64,000 nt of DNA from Zizania palustris (Eukaryota > Streptophyta > Magnoliopsida > Poales > Poaceae), in assembly GCA_019279435.1 (NCBI GenBank), contig JAAALK010000086.1:21249913-21313912 (forward strand), written 5' to 3'. This document shows, in pieces, positions 1 to 11,512 of the stretch (position 1 is the first letter of the stretch; each line of letters starts with the position of its first letter). The position numbers were made by a program, and so were the translations under genes. The notes beneath the pieces are model-generated. The model did no database searches. It was given only the letters and a program-made list of their open reading frames with translations, and had not been told where the DNA came from.

Positions 1-723
1 CTTATGTTGCCACAACCCATCTCATGTTTTAGCCCTTTAGACCACAAAACTAATCAACAGTAACCATCTCTATCTACCAACTTATAAGTACTTCCAAACA
101 TTAATTCAGTCAATGCAATTAGCACAGACCTCATATTTCAGCGAGGATGAAACAGAAAGTATGAGAATCATGCAATGCACAAAAACATCCACAACCCACT
201 ATTATTTCCAATGGTGTGTTTTATTGGTTAACAATGACAGCTACATATTTATCCATAGTCCTGCACAGTGCACAGTATGGAGTCAGTACCCTTGCTCAGC
301 AATCATCAGAAAACGGTCTGTATGACAGCATTAGTTCCTACCAACCAATTTCTGGATATTTTGAAAAAAACTACAGGATTTGGTTTTTTAATCAATAAGC
401 ATGCTCAGAGTGTGGAAGCATGAGACCAAGCATGTTTCCACAAAACTCGACCTTATACTCTGTAATTTCACTATATAACACCACTTGTGCCCGCTAGAAC
501 ACAGAACACTCGCAGTCCATCACCAAAGGAGCACATTTTTTCTCCAAATTTTGCAATTCCGTCCTATCAAACTGTCGATTGTCCACCCATATGCTATGCT
601 TAACCGCAAGGAAGCAAACCAAAATCTAACCATCAAGTCCACGGATCATATGAACACCAAAGTACCGAACCTTAAATCTAACACTACCAAACGAAGCGCA
701 AGCGTTTCAAGCGTCTCCCTCAC
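1..723 (-). other. Putative intron 1 of the helicase gene, no other feature seen
   Basis: AT-rich sequence with no conserved helicase motif on either strand. It lies downstream of a splice-donor-like GTGAGG at the end of the helicase first exon (minus strand), so the simplest reading is a first intron that continues past the left edge. Short open frames here have no coding character. Confidence 0.4.
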
Positions 724-994
724 CTCGAATCTATGCCGTCCGCGGCAGGCGGCGCCTTCTGCTCGCTGGCGCCCACGGCCTCGGCAGCGATCTGGTTCCG
801 CCGAAGCCACTGCTGATGCTGGTTATGCTGCTGCTGCTTGCTGCTGCTGCCGCCGCTGCACGTACTCGTGGTGGTGCGACCGCGCTGCTCCTGGTTCTGC
901 CGCTGCTGCGGTGGCGGTGGGCCACGGCCGTAGTAGTTAGAGTTCCCCGCCGCGGCCGTTACCGATGCCGGAGGGCACCTACCCGCGGATCCAT
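724..994 (-). pseudogene. Exon 1 of a DEAD-box RNA helicase of the RH6/RH8/RH12 (Dhh1/DDX6) group, frameshifted, rest off the left edge
   Basis: Read leftwards from the ATG at 992-994, the exon encodes the low-complexity N-terminal tail typical of plant RH6/8/12 helicases. It has an RG-rich start, then asparagine/tyrosine and proline stretches (NSNYYGRGPPPP), a Q-rich block, QQWLRRNQIAAEAVGAS and AADGIDS. Family knowledge: these proteins are cytoplasmic, P-body-associated helicases acting in mRNA decay and translational repression. The helicase core is not in the window; the exon ends at an AG|GTGAGG donor at 724. The frame is broken several times. The ATG frame hits a stop after about 11 codons, the NYYGRG and WLRRNQ segments are readable only after single-base shifts, and an EYVQR segment typical of the family is in yet another frame. 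This is either a decaying copy or uncorrected consensus errors. Identification rests on the tail alone, so the exact paralogue is unknown. Confidence 0.6.
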
Positions 995-1873
995 CGCCAC
1001 GAGCGGTCAGCGGCGCAGCGCGGAGCGAGAGAGCTCATCTGGTTGGGTAGATCCGGCCGGAGGATTGGCTCGGTGGAAGAAATCGAGGCGCTGCTCGCTC
1101 AAATTGGGGATTTCTAGGGGAGCATTTTTGCGCCTTCCTGGCGAGTTCGTGGGTGACTGGATGGGAGGGGAGAGGGGAGGCTGGCGAGCGTCGCGGAGTG
1201 AGCCGGGCTAGGGCAACGCCGGAGGGCCCCGACAGGACTAGGGATGGGGTCTGTTTATTAAATAATAATTAAATTAATTCGTTAGCGTGTAAGAAAAAAT
1301 TAATTGTTACTTGTATGTAGGCATACACATATTTAAAAAAGTTAGAAAGTAGTTAATGATATAAAATATTAACCATTGGATCGTATAGATTGAAAATTAT
1401 AAAATTTGGGGATACTATAAAATTATACACTATAAATACATGGCAAACTGGATGGGCCTTGACAGCACGAGACATGGCAGGGCAAGACCTAGTTCATGTT
1501 GGGTCACGTGCCATGCCTCCTATTCTATCATATTCGGTTTGTCGTGTTATGTTGAGTCGGCACAACCGATTTTTTAAAAAACAATATGGTTTTATTCAAA
1601 ATTTCATCTACGATACGCGGATTTTAAAATTTAAATAAATAGTCAATTATCGGTAGATGTTCTATCGATAGAGGATTTTTTGGCCGACATCGGCAAACCA
1701 TTGGCCGAAAAAGCCTATTTCGCCTGACTATGCTAAAAAATAACTTCTTTAAAATATCACCTACTATACCACTTGTTCGCTTGATCCCTCACCGCACCCG
1801 CCTTCGCACGCCCCACCACCCGTGTTGCCACCTGGCTGCTAGTCCCACACACCTCGTGGGGTGGCTTGCCAAG
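995..1873. other. Helicase 5' flank (995-1250, GC-rich) and AT-rich intergenic DNA
   Basis: The GC-rich stretch to about 1250 is upstream of the helicase ATG on the minus strand and probably holds its leader and core promoter; I see no clear TATA box. From 1250 to 1873 the sequence is AT-rich with no supported gene. Confidence 0.4.
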
Positions 1874-2772
1874 CAGTGGCGGCTCCAGAAAATTTTCTTT
1901 GGGTGTTCCTATTAATATGAGGAAGCTTCAAAATATGTCATAGTAATAATAAAAAACTTTAAAATATGTCATAAATTCATAAATCCACAAAATCAACATT
2001 TAAATCCATTAATCATAAAGTTCTAATATAACAAAAAATTACAATACTATTTATTCACTACAAACAATGCCTTAGTGATATCACATATACAAAAGTAAAT
2101 CAAATATTTAATCTGGACTATGAATACTAAGACATTAAAATTGTAAATATAATATATATCTGCAACGCTAACACAGTAATCACTCAATCAACAATTAACA
2201 TGCTCAATTTATTATTGAATTAACAGCCAGCCTATTAGCCAATACCTGACTCAGTGAGGAATTAGGGTTGCGCGAGCGGTGTGGGCATCACTGTGTCAGG
2301 CTAGTGGGCGTGATTTTGCGATGTCCAGAGCCTATAAGGGCAGTAGCCAGGACCAGGAGGGGGCGTTGGGGGCTCGAGCCGCCGGCGGACAGACGGAACG
2401 GGGCGCCCGACCGACGACGGACGAGTGGAGTTGGAGGGAATGGAGGGGGATGACCGGATGGGCTTGGGGATGGAGCTTCGGAGGGTCGCCGGGGTCACTG
2501 CCATCCGCCGCGCCGGTCGCTGGTCGCCGGTCGCCGGGAGCGCCGGAGCAGCTGAGTGCAGTTCTAGCAACTGGCGTTGTGGCGCCGCTATGAATGTGTG
2601 GGAGCTTCCAGCGATAGCGCAGCGGCGCTATCGGCGCAACGATGGGAGATTGTTCAATGTGTGTCTCAGGTAGCAGTGCAGCTAATGGGTTTTGGACCAA
2701 ATTCTAACATATACTGATATAATGATCAAAATGCAGGTAGTCCAGGGCAACTACCCTGTAGAGCCGCCACTG
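1874..2772. mobile_element. Non-autonomous hAT-type element with 8-bp target-site duplication
   Basis: The ends are CAGTGGCGGCTC and its inverse GAGCCGCCACTG. Both are flanked by a perfect 8-bp duplication TTGCCAAG (1866-1873 and 2773-2780). An 8-bp duplication together with a CAGTGGCGG terminus is characteristic of a plant hAT family. The left 370 bp is AT-rich; the part from about 2260 to 2700 is GC-rich and has several short overlapping open frames in different phases, none recognisable. No transposase is encoded. Relatives lie at 47738-48932 and from 63837 to the right edge. Confidence 0.8.
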
Positions 2773-2780
2773 TTGCCAAG

Positions 2781-3211
2781 CAAGGGGTGCGCCCATGCGA
2801 CATGAGACTGGCGAAACAACTTATTATGAGCCGTGATTAAGATGAATTGTCAATGTTACGATAAAAATCAATGACATCGAAAAATGAACGAAGGTAATAG
2901 TAAGTAAAACATAGTTTCCACGTACTTTTGGGTCTAGGTAATAGTCAATAAAACATAGTTTCCGCGCTCTTTGGAGTTATAGACGGCCGGTTAAAAAATT
3001 TTAAAATGTTTTCCTAGCGGTATCAGTATGCAACAATAATGTGACGCTCTGATTTTCTGTTATTCTTTCTGCACCGATGTCCGGAAGGGCGGACTACACA
3101 GGCCTTATGAAGAACCCACTGCTCGATCCGTACTCAACGCTACAAATTAAAAGCCAGTAATTTTAACTCCTGCATATCCACGACACGATTACAGCTTCTG
3201 AACCGACGAAT
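2781..3211. other. Intergenic, nothing recognised
   Basis: AT-rich sequence between the hAT element and the 3' end of the MYB gene. It should include the MYB 3' UTR at its right side. No repeat or gene was recognised. Confidence 0.4.
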
Positions 3212-5605
3212 TTACGAGAAAGAAAACACTCTAATTTCTGCACCGCCGCGCCCGCGCGGTGGAGTACATGCATGCATGTAACATGTTCCGCCTAGTTGAT
3301 GCCGAGGAACATCGCTCATGGAGAGCAGGTCGTCGGAGAGCCCTCCTCCTCCTCCTTGCATGTGGTCGGCCGTGTCGTCGAAGTCCAGAAGAAGCCGCCG
3401 TCTCCCAGCTGCCCGTGCAGGGAGTCCACGGACGAGCACTGATGGCTCATGCCCTGCGCGTCGAAGGCGGCGTCTAGCTGGCACGGCGGCATCCCGGCGA
3501 GGCTAGTTCCGTAGTGCATGTCGAACCAGTCGGAGAACATGACCTTGGGGATCACGGGCGCGTGCGGCCGGACGGGGACGGCCGCGGGCTCGGTGAGGCA
3601 GCTCGAGTCGTCGGCCGACGACGACTCGACCGGCTCGGATGAGTCGGAGCTCGCCGGCCGGCTGGCGATGGCGCGTTCCTGGCCTCCGGTCCTCGCTGCT
3701 GTTCAGGCTGGCGGTGACGACGTCGGCTGGGGCGACGGATCCCCCGGGCGCCGCCGCCTGCGCGCCCTCGACCCGCTTCTTGAGATACGAGTTCCAGTAG
3801 TTCTTCACCTCGTTGTCGGTCCGTCCCGGCAGATGCCGCGCTATCTGCGACCACCTGCACTCACAATTCCAATCGCCATTTTAGCTAGCTGTACATCTCG
3901 AGTGCTCGACGTCGACGACATTGTTCGTCGCCAAGAAAACCAATTAATCAGCTCATTTTTATGAACTAAAACTAATAATATAGCTATAACTAATTGTTAG
4001 TTCGGTTAAAAATTCGTTTTTTTATTGAATACTTTGCGATGTTGTCCCTGTTATAATAATTGTGCTAGATTAGTGTATGAGGCAAAATAGTTCGAGAACC
4101 CTATTAGCTCAATTTTGTGGACACTAAAGAGCTAAAGAGTATGTTACCTCTAATAAAGTTCCTAAATTAAAATATGTTAGCATGTTACCTACAGTAGGAA
4201 TACAACGATTAATTTTGAGGATCCTTTATTTTAGAGAGTCATTAGAGTATTTATTGGAGCAGATTTTTTAATTCCAATCCAAAAATTTAGAGAAGAGAAC
4301 GTAGATGCTCTAATAGTTAATTCATCGATTAGCTATACTTTTCGGATAGATTAAAACTAATTTTTAGTTATTAATATAAAATTTCTTGGGTTTCGTACAA
4401 ACGGGCCTTATTGAACTATTATTGTACACCCAATCTTATAAAGAATCTTTTATTGTCACAGTACACGTACTACGCGTCGTTTTTCTCGGATTTGTCAAAC
4501 AAATAAACCTTTTCATAAGTCTCAAACGAAACTGTGATTAGTCCGGAGACTTTGAACAGACGACTCTAGACAGTATCAGTACGTGCTTATTTATGATTAT
4601 GACTTTATCAAAAGGACGTACGGTATTATGATTTTCGACGCATGGAACCGGAATTACAGAAGAGTGCAAAAATAGCCGGCAGCTTGCACCTGAAAGCAAC
4701 CAAAAAAGTTCAACGATAGTTTTCCATTTTGTTCTAATTAACTAGCCTTTTTCTTACTATGGAGCTAGCTGGTGTGCCAAGCTGACACTTAGTAGCAAAG
4801 TGGCAGTAGAAGAAGAAAGACAGCCGGTAGGATCGATGAGAGAAATTACTCTCCGATCGATAGAGTAATGGCTTTTGCTAGCTAGTTAGGGTTACTTGTC
4901 ACTTGTCAGCAATCTCCTGGCTCTAAATTACAAGTGAGGTGAAGACTGGAAAGTATGGGACTTACTTGCCCATTGTAGCGTGCAGGTTCATCACGGTATC
5001 TCTCCTCCCTGGAGAACACGCCGTGCTTTAGCCCCGGCCTCAGGTAGTTGATCCATCTCAGCCGGCAGCTCTTGCCGTTACGCTGGAGCCCTACATGGAA
5101 GGCGAATTCAGAAGAGAATTCAGCCCACGAGACAAGAACACGAGGTACATTTGACAAAAATAACACCAGATAATCCAAATAATCTTCTCCAATTGTTCAA
5201 AAGCTGAGCAAACACTTTGCAAACAGGGGGGAAAAATCCTTCTTTAATTTCCCTTCCCTTGAACAAGGTGCATTTCGGAAACACGAGAGCAGCAGCAAGC
5301 AAGTTAAACAGGGGAAATTTGAAGCAGGAGGAGGCCGGCCGGCCGGTGCAATGCAAGTAGGCGCGCGACATGCAGCGAGCGCGGTTTGCTCGGCTGAGGC
5401 TCAACTCGCCGCGAATTCCGCGGGGAGTCGTCGCGCGGCGGCGGCGCTCGGTCTGTGCAGGTCTTCTTACCGGCCTTGACGGGGACGGCGCTCCAGCAGC
5501 CGTGGCCGTAGCGGACGATGTAGTCGCGCAGCTTGTGGTCCTCTCCGGCGACCACAGGCCCTTCCGGTAGTTCACCTTTGGCTTCTGGCAGCTCTTGCAC
5601 CCCAT
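3212..5605 (-). pseudogene. R2R3-MYB transcription factor gene of the LAF1/MYB18 type, three exons, several frameshifts
   Basis: Exons on the minus strand are 5605-5471, 5090-4966 and 3854-about 3212, all joined by GT-AG introns. Exon 1 starts MGCKSCQKPKVNYRKGLWS and carries most of R2. Exon 2 continues with LQRNGKSCRLRWINYLRPGL. Exon 3 supplies the end of R3 (SQIARHLPGRTDNEVKNYW) and a Ser/Asp-rich C-terminal region including VMFSDWFDMHYG and a final LSDDLLSM segment. The N-terminus and repeat sequence fit monocot LAF1-like factors, nuclear DNA-binding proteins related to Arabidopsis LAF1, which acts in far-red signalling; the function here is inferred. The reading frame breaks in every exon: one base missing near 5541-5546 (GAG-GAG run), a net +1 near 4996-5010, a shift near 3660-3690, and a missing G near 3387. 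Between the breaks the protein reads cleanly without stops, so this is either a very recent pseudogene or a poorly polished contig. The start is the first ATG in frame with the repeat. Confidence 0.8.
4128..4310. mobile_element. Degenerate MITE in intron 2 of the MYB gene
   Basis: It contains the family motifs TTAATTTTGAGGATCC, GAGTATTTATTGGAG and a terminal GATGCTCT, shared with the paired copies at 7371-7884 and 62493-62963. One end is poorly preserved. Confidence 0.5.
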
Positions 5606-6146
5606 CAATGGCGGCGGACGACGGAAGGAACGAGACGAAGAGAGAGAGTGCCACTGCGCGCAGGACGAGACGTGAGGAGGAGGAGGAGATGGCTTGGGCG
5701 GCAGGCACAGGCAGCGACGGCCGGCTGCACTCTGGTGTCGGTCTGCGTTGGCGTGAGAGCTATGCGCGGGGCTTATAGGCCATGTCCAATCATCGTCTTG
5801 GTCCTGACCTTATCACGGGGAAACACAAGGGTTAGGGCGCCGACTGTTTCCACGGAAACCACACAGTAAAAATATACCTTAATTTAGAGCTTATTTGTAA
5901 AGATTTTATATATATTAGTTTGTAAGAAACCGTAGAAGCGAGTATTTTCAGAGTTCTGAATTCTATCATTATAAATATTTAGTCATTGATTCTCACAGTC
6001 TATAAGACTCCAAATTTAGACCATTCTTACTTCTTAAAATTTAGAAGTAATTGTACTTGTTACAAGTTGAAACAGTACGGCATTGCAATTCTGCAGCTAA
6101 CTCACATCATCATCGATCGATAGCCAGATGGATACCATTTGGGCTA
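5606..6146. other. MYB 5' flank and intergenic DNA
   Basis: GC-rich from 5606 to about 5780 (probable MYB leader and promoter on the minus strand), then AT-rich. No gene was recognised. A possible TATA-type sequence (TATATATA region near 5911) is too far from the ATG to assign. Confidence 0.35.
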
Positions 6147-6288
6147 TTTACAGTCTATGAGGAGGTACTAAGAGGTACCACATTTTTCAGTGTTAATTTG
6201 GTACCTCCTGGTATCTCGTATGTCAGGAGGTACCAAAATTAACACTAAAAAATGTGGTACCTCCTGGTACCTCCTCATAGACTGTAAA
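6147..6288. repeat. Near-perfect hairpin (foldback MITE), about 60-bp arms
   Basis: The left arm begins TTTACAGTCTATGAGGAGG and the right arm ends CCTCCTCATAGACTGTAAA. Internal GGTACC-containing stretches and GTGTTAATTT / AAATTAACAC also pair, leaving a loop of about 13 nt around 6212-6224. Related hairpins occur at 52699-52844, 58060-58168 and 59497-59622. Confidence 0.75.
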
Positions 6289-6607
6289 ATTTCTCATACC
6301 ATTTCATTTGGATAGGCAATATGCAACGGTGCTATTTCGTATAATGTATTCCTTTCCAATTTTCAGCACGCGTTTTGTATAGGTAGAAAGTATGTAAACA
6401 CTTGACACGGCTCAATTTCAATTGAACGTGTTGGGGCGAGAAACAATACTAAGATAACTGATCTTTTGAGAAATCTCAGTATCACATTTTGCTCCACATG
6501 ATTTTCAAATAAGATTGGACTCATGTGGGAGAAAGAGTACAATCAATTTAAACTAGTTACCATACTCTGTAGCCGATGTAGACACGCAACGAAGTAGCAT
6601 ATTTTAA

Positions 6608-6949
6608 GGTGTCGTTTGGCAACTATGGGTTAAAGTTTAACCCCTGTTACATCGGATGTTCAGATGTAAAAAGAGCTAAACATGAGTTAATTATAAAATT
6701 AATTGTTTAACCCTTAAACTAATTCACGAGACGAATCTATTAAGCCCAATTAATCTATCATCAGTATATTTTACTGTAGCATCACATTGTCAAATCATGA
6801 AAATTATGTTTAATAGATTCGTCTCGTGAATTAGCCTAAGAGTTCTACAATTAATTTTATAATTAACTCATGTTTATTTTTTCTAATTAGCATCCGAACA
6901 TTCGATGTGATATGGGCTAAACTTCATCCCCTGGTTGCCAAACGGCACC
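6608..6949. mobile_element. Tourist-like MITE (PIF/Harbinger), left-arm copy
   Basis: Terminal inverted repeats are GGTGTCGTTTGGCAACTA and TGGTTGCCAAACGGCACC, flanked by TAA on both sides (6605-6607, 6950-6952). The interior has the paired GATTCGTCTCGTGAATTAG and AATTCACGAGACGAATC motifs. The other arm carries the same insertion at 63401-63749, so it predates the duplication of the arms. Confidence 0.85.
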
Positions 6950-7370
6950 TAACTTAATTGTTATAGAAATATTATACAAATTATGTACACCTATCAAAAG
7001 AACAACTAATATACACAAACTATATGTAGTTACAAGAATAATATACCATCATTCACATTAAAAAAACACCAAACAAATACAACAATAAGTGGTAGAAATA
7101 AAGGAACAAAAATAAAATACAAGTTACATAAAAAAACTGAAATGCTATAGACGACATGTCTTAATTACAACCAGAGCATAAGCTTATATTATCGGTCGTA
7201 GTTTAGAACCGACACGGTGGGCTCATATATCATATATGTATGCAGCTGGTACGTACAAGTCTCATTACGTACAAATATACTACACTGGGTTTGGTAACTA
7301 TATATGATATATATCATGAAAAATTTTCGTTCTGTACGACGACATTGTGTCCTCGCTAATAAGCTTATAG

Positions 7371-7884
7371 CATCTCCAAGAGTGAATTTAAAAATTGATT
7401 CTCTATATAATTTTTTGAGATTTATTTTTGAGGATACAAATATTTTAAATATGTTCTCTCTAATAGAATATCTAAATTAGAGTATGTGGGTATGTTTCCT
7501 ACAAGTAGGAAATACAATGATTAATTTTAAAGATCCTTATTTTGAGAGTCATTTAGAGTATTTATTGGAGGATATTTTAATTCTAATACCAAAAATTTAG
7601 AGAAGATAATTTTTTAGAACTTCTTGGAGATGCTCTTAGCGAGTGACTTTAAAAATTGATTCCCTATATAATTTTTTGGATTCATTTTTGAGGATACAAA
7701 TAATTTAAATATTTCTCTCTAATAAAATCTCTAAATTAAAGTATGTGGTATGTTCCCTATAAGTAAGGAATACAATGATTAATTTTGAGGATCCTTTATT
7801 TTGGTAGTCATTTAGAGTATTTATTGGATTAGAGATTTTTTAACTCTAATCCAGACCTTCTGAGATCTCAGAGATGCTCTGACT
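7371..7884. mobile_element. Two tandem MITE copies (about 7371-7638 and 7639-7884)
   Basis: Each unit runs from a GAATTTAAAAATTGATTC or GACTTTAAAAATTGATTC type start to a GAGATGCTC end. Both share the motifs TTTTTGAGGATACAAAT, GATTAATTTT and GAGTATTTATTGGA. The same tandem pair is present in the right arm at 62493-62963. Confidence 0.65.
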
Positions 7885-9270
7885 TTGTGTTTGTTGGCCC
7901 CTTTGATTTGGGTTGGTCTCACTGTGTATATATAGAGTTGAAATTAATTGTTTATTATTATTTATCTGATCAAAAAATTGGAAGTACACACACCTACTAC
8001 CCTGAAAATTGTTATTCTAGAAAACAATTTTGTTGCCAAACTTGACTGATAGATATTAAATTGTTTTTTCACAAGTCAACTTGCCAGTTAATTTGTAGGG
8101 TGCAAACCAGATATTTTAATCCAACAAGCAAAATAAATTGCTTCGTACTGAAGCTAGTTCATGCACTCCCAGTCCTATTTACACGCACGCCTATAAACTA
8201 TGGACAGAAAATGTCATGTCAATTAATTTATCTTTATTTTCCGTGTTTTGGTAGAAATATATGCCAATATTAGTCGGTGCGTTACTTCTTCCATTATATT
8301 AACTAGTTTATGTGTTTCGGTGGCCAAAAATCCGAGTACTTTTTGGATATTAGGTGATGCCTGCAGGCTGCAGCAGGAACGGCTCAAGCTCAAACCGTTG
8401 ACGCCTCAAAAGTCAGGGCTTTTTCGGAAGGATCGGCCAAAAGTTCATCGTGTCTGAATTCTGAAAAGAGACTTGAGCTTTTTATTTTTGTGATCTTGCT
8501 ATTGAAACGCCAACTAACAAGTTGCTGCATGCAGCGCAACAGCGTCGAGGCGTTCGCACACGAGGAGCGTGTTGTTGTTCGTCGTCGTCGTCGTCGTTAC
8601 AAGCTTTTCAGCTCGCTCGCGCGCGCTTACATACACGCACGTTGCTCGATCGATCCGGAGGGGGGTTTTCAACGCGGCTAGCTAGCACGCGGCCGGCGAT
8701 TTTTTTTGAGAGCCGGACGCCGGCGTCGTGGATGATCTCGATCGCTGCGAGAAGAATTCGCCGGCGGCGTACGTTGTGACGTACGTCGTGCCGCAGAAAC
8801 ACGGGGCGATTCCGTCGGCTAGCTGTGTCGTCAGGCCCCAGGGGAAGGCGTTGCCGTAAGCAAAAACGCACGCGGGGGCCGGCCGGCCGGAATAGTGGCC
8901 ATTGCCGGATTGGCCTCCCGGCCTCAACTCCCGGGTCGTATACTCGTATCGTAACCTTACGTCGTCGTCGTCGTCTCCTCTCCAGCCTCCAATCTCCATT
9001 CAGTCCATCGTCTCCGATCCAAGCTCGCTTCGCGCGTGCGCATTCTTAGTTTTCTCTCGGCTGGTCGATGATCTGACCCTTCCCGCCATAGCTAGCTCGG
9101 TCCGCGCGGCGCGCGCCTCTTGTCAATTTCTTAACTGGTCGATCTAATTATCGATCCATCTGTAGCTGCATTGCCTGCTGCACGACGCATGCTTTCTCAA
9201 TCGCAGCATCACATGGCAGTGCCCTATGGCCAGGGCGGTTCTTCTCGTCGACGCGAGACGCGAAACAGAC

Positions 9271-10270
9271 NNNNNNNNNNNNNNNNNNNNNNNNNNNNNN
9301 NNNNNNNNNNNNNNNNNNNNNNNNNNNNNNNNNNNNNNNNNNNNNNNNNNNNNNNNNNNNNNNNNNNNNNNNNNNNNNNNNNNNNNNNNNNNNNNNNNNN
9401 NNNNNNNNNNNNNNNNNNNNNNNNNNNNNNNNNNNNNNNNNNNNNNNNNNNNNNNNNNNNNNNNNNNNNNNNNNNNNNNNNNNNNNNNNNNNNNNNNNNN
9501 NNNNNNNNNNNNNNNNNNNNNNNNNNNNNNNNNNNNNNNNNNNNNNNNNNNNNNNNNNNNNNNNNNNNNNNNNNNNNNNNNNNNNNNNNNNNNNNNNNNN
9601 NNNNNNNNNNNNNNNNNNNNNNNNNNNNNNNNNNNNNNNNNNNNNNNNNNNNNNNNNNNNNNNNNNNNNNNNNNNNNNNNNNNNNNNNNNNNNNNNNNNN
9701 NNNNNNNNNNNNNNNNNNNNNNNNNNNNNNNNNNNNNNNNNNNNNNNNNNNNNNNNNNNNNNNNNNNNNNNNNNNNNNNNNNNNNNNNNNNNNNNNNNNN
9801 NNNNNNNNNNNNNNNNNNNNNNNNNNNNNNNNNNNNNNNNNNNNNNNNNNNNNNNNNNNNNNNNNNNNNNNNNNNNNNNNNNNNNNNNNNNNNNNNNNNN
9901 NNNNNNNNNNNNNNNNNNNNNNNNNNNNNNNNNNNNNNNNNNNNNNNNNNNNNNNNNNNNNNNNNNNNNNNNNNNNNNNNNNNNNNNNNNNNNNNNNNNN
10001 NNNNNNNNNNNNNNNNNNNNNNNNNNNNNNNNNNNNNNNNNNNNNNNNNNNNNNNNNNNNNNNNNNNNNNNNNNNNNNNNNNNNNNNNNNNNNNNNNNNN
10101 NNNNNNNNNNNNNNNNNNNNNNNNNNNNNNNNNNNNNNNNNNNNNNNNNNNNNNNNNNNNNNNNNNNNNNNNNNNNNNNNNNNNNNNNNNNNNNNNNNNN
10201 NNNNNNNNNNNNNNNNNNNNNNNNNNNNNNNNNNNNNNNNNNNNNNNNNNNNNNNNNNNNNNNNNNNNNN
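9271..10270. other. Assembly gap of exactly 1000 N
   Basis: A fixed-size placeholder, so the true distance, and even the adjacency of the two contigs, is not established by the sequence. Open frames translated through it are meaningless. Confidence 0.99.
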
Positions 10271-11512
10271 CTTTGCGACATCCCGGGGATGCAAACTCTA
10301 TCAAATGGATGTCAAAAGTGCTTTTCTTAATGGCTTCATAGGTGAAGATGTTTATGTAAAACAACCCCCTGGTTTTGAAAATCCCAAGTACCCACATAAA
10401 GTCCTTAAACTTCATAAGGCTCTTTATGGACTCAAGCAGGCCCCTCGGGCTTGGTATGATAGACTTAAGTCTTTTCTGCTTGAGCGAGTGTATTTGATGG
10501 GCTCTGTTGATAAAACTTTGTTTACTCTCAAGCATGGCAAAGATTTCCTCCTAGTGCAGATTTATGTGGATGATATCATCTTTGGTGGCTCTTCTCATGC
10601 TTTGGTTGCCGAGTTTGCAGATACCATGAGCAGGAATTTGAATGTCAATGATGGCTGAACTCACCTTTTTCCTTGGTTTGCAAATCAAGCAAAGCAAACA
10701 AGGTACTTTTGTCCACCAGACGAAGTACACCAAGGACCTGCTCAGAAGTTTGACATGTCCGATGCGAAGCCCCTCGCCACTCCAATGGCTACATCTGTAG
10801 CATTGGACCCTGACGAAGATGGAGAAGCCGTAGATCAGAAGGAGTTCCGGAGCATGATCGGCTCCCTCCTCTACTTGACTGCCACGAGGCCGGACATACA
10901 CTTCGCAGTGTGTCTGTGCGCTCGTTTTCAGGCTTCACCTCGAGCTTCGCACCGCCAAGCGGTTAAGCGCATCCTAAGATATCTCAAACACACCCTTGAA
11001 TTTGGCATATGGTATTCAGCGTCTTCTTCTTTATGTCTTCGAGGTTATTCCGATGCGGACTTTGCTGGGTGTAGAATTGACAGGAAGAGTACCTCTGGTA
11101 CTTGTCATTTTCTGGGTACTTCACTGGTTTGCTGGTCTTCCCGCAAATAGTCTAGTGTTGCACAATCAACGGCTGGGCCGAATATGTTGCTGCAGCTAGC
11201 TGTTGCTCTCAGATTTTGTGGATGGTTTCCACTTTGCGGGATTTCGGGTTAGATTATAACAGTGTTCCACTTTTCTGTGATAACACTAGTACTATTTGTA
11301 TTGCAAACAACCCGGTTCAGCACTCCAGAACCAAACACATTGATGTACGGTATCACTTTCTCAGAGATCACAATGAGAAGGGTGATATTGAACTTCAATA
11401 TGTTGATACCCAACACCAGCTTGTCGATATTTTTACAAAACCCCTCGATGCTTCTCGATTTGCTTACTTGCGTGGGGAACTTGGCATCTGTCACCCTTAC
11501 GGCATTTTGTGA
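10271..11512 (+). pseudogene. Copia pol remnant: reverse transcriptase and RNase H, broken
   Basis: The segment to 10658 encodes the RT core with YQMDVKSAFLNGF, YGLKQAPRAWYDRL and the catalytic YVDDIIF. A frame shift near 10650-10670 separates it from LKLFFLGLQIKQSK-type sequence. A second frame then runs from about 10755 to 11150 (SMIGSLLYLTATRPDI, GYSDADFAGC, WSSRK). This stops at TAG where the family has a glutamine codon, and a one-base loss follows. From about 11216 to 11512 the RNase H end is readable (NTSTICIANNPVQHSRTKHID, ending in VDIFTKPLD). Three independent lesions make this copy non-functional. The integrase, protease and gag that should precede it are not visible. Confidence 0.85.

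Larger units (their letters stand above)
6523..9270 (+). repeat. Left arm of a 2.75-kb inverted repeat
   Basis: This segment recurs in reverse complement at 61079-63836, with the same order of a Tourist MITE, paired MITEs and a GC-rich block. By eye the arms differ at scattered substitutions and small indels (for example a short GAATATCAG insertion near 61197). The similarity stops exactly where the contig meets the N gap. I recognise no gene in the arm. The GC-rich part (about 8550-9270) has simple trinucleotide runs and open frames in both strands that look compositional. Confidence 0.9.

Noticed and set aside
8525..9150. Possible gene in the GC-rich part of the inverted-repeat arms (also 61200-61880)
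   Set aside because: Open frames on both strands are dominated by Arg/Ser runs from GTC/GAC trinucleotide repeats. Frames are not conserved between the two arms and no family motif is visible.
9144..10658. Open frames of 350-495 codons spanning the gap
   Set aside because: They run through N bases. Only the RT part after 10271 is real coding sequence and it belongs to the copia element.
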